Shown here: positions 21,868 to 22,019 of the stretch, piece after piece
Layout: each line of letters begins with the position of its first letter
How positions within the stretch are numbered: the stretch's first letter is position 1
From: JAPUIN01 sp041580375
GTDB lineage: Bacteria; Acidobacteriota; Polarisedimenticolia; Gp22-AA2
Length of the DNA: 22,019 bases
Direction of reading: 5' to 3'
NCBI GenBank assembly: GCA_041580375.1
Contig: JBFGDZ010000039.1
Location: forward strand, 1-22,019
Translations under genes and position numbers: made by a program
Notes under the pieces: generated by a model
What the model was told of the DNA's origin: nothing
Databases searched by the model: none
The model's input: the letters and a program-made list of their open reading frames with translations, nothing else

Positions 21868-22019
21868 CAGGAGCCCCACCAGGCGAGGAGCAGGGGGAGA
21901 AGAACGAAGAGGACGATCGTGATCGCCCAGTCGAGGGCGGTGAAACGCCCGAACGCCGCGTCGTCGGTCTTCTCGAGGATCGCCAGCCGGCGCTCCAGCT
22001 CGCGGCGCAGGACCTCCGT
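21867..22019 (-). CDS. Small membrane protein upstream of the permease (5' end outside window)
   Basis: The last 50 residues are visible: a charged, helical stretch (LRRELERRLAILEKTDDAAF) followed by one hydrophobic segment (WAITIVLFVLLPLLLAWW) and the end GS-stop. The stop and the permease start share one base in TGATG, so the two proteins are probably made together and may interact. No family is recognised; paired small membrane subunits are known for other secondary transporters, but I do not know one established for NCS1. Confidence 0.55.
   Translation of the reverse strand, partial: TEVLRRELERRLAILEKTDDAAFGRFTALDWAITIVLFVLLPLLLAWWGS

Overview
The window is a G+C-rich, gene-dense bacterial chromosome segment. 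G+C is high over most of its length, but drops visibly to roughly half (by eye) between about 4.9 and 7.0 kb. TGA is the ordinary stop codon in most of the genes here, so the standard bacterial code applies. The gene mix is a Tat-exported aldo/keto reductase with iron-sulfur motifs, a BON-DUF1207 fusion, SpoIIE-type phosphatases, a bacterial lipase-maturation-factor homologue and an arsenosugar-type ArsM. It resembles soil or sediment Acidobacteriota or a similar high-GC candidate phylum. That assignment is an inference; no rRNA or marker gene is present to fix it. I found no tRNA, rRNA, CRISPR array, insertion sequence or phage gene.

Layout. 0-3 kb: the end of a small membrane protein overlaps a Tat-exported aldo/keto reductase with two C-terminal cysteine motifs; it faces a saccharopine-dehydrogenase-like enzyme across a perfect hairpin. 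3.2-7.0 kb: a minus-strand unit of lower G+C (ChaN-like putative lipoprotein, AHSA1/SRPBCC protein, GH36-type alpha-galactosidase), preceded by a good sigma70-like promoter. 7.0-13.8 kb: a six-helix membrane protein and an FHA-GAF-PP2C phosphatase, a divergent BON-DUF1207 protein, then a membrane-anchored PP2C phosphatase overlapping a lipase maturation factor homologue. 13.9-15.5 kb: a class I glutamine amidotransferase and a secreted M23 peptidase, convergent. 15.6-16.8 kb: a DUF3179 lipoprotein gene. 16.8-20.3 kb: ArsM and a CobW-type GTPase in one operon, divergent from an MFS transporter. 20.4-22.0 kb: an NCS1-type permease coupled to a small membrane protein that runs off the window.

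The most notable observation is in the DUF3179 gene. Its reading frame is interrupted by one TGA exactly where the family normally has the conserved cysteine of the W/Y-C-P-L-x-G-T motif. The frame, the family similarity and the protein length continue normally after it. Just downstream lies a two-part stem-loop with a small apical loop carrying G at its second position, 21 nt past the TGA, as in bacterial SECIS elements. I read this as a candidate selenocysteine-containing DUF3179 lipoprotein; a nonsense mutation or base error is the main alternative.

The second point of interest is the arsM-CobW operon with its divergent MFS transporter. ArsM keeps all four arsenic-binding cysteine positions, so the cluster is likely to handle organoarsenicals, with the GTPase as a possible metal or metalloid chaperone and the MFS protein as a possible exporter.
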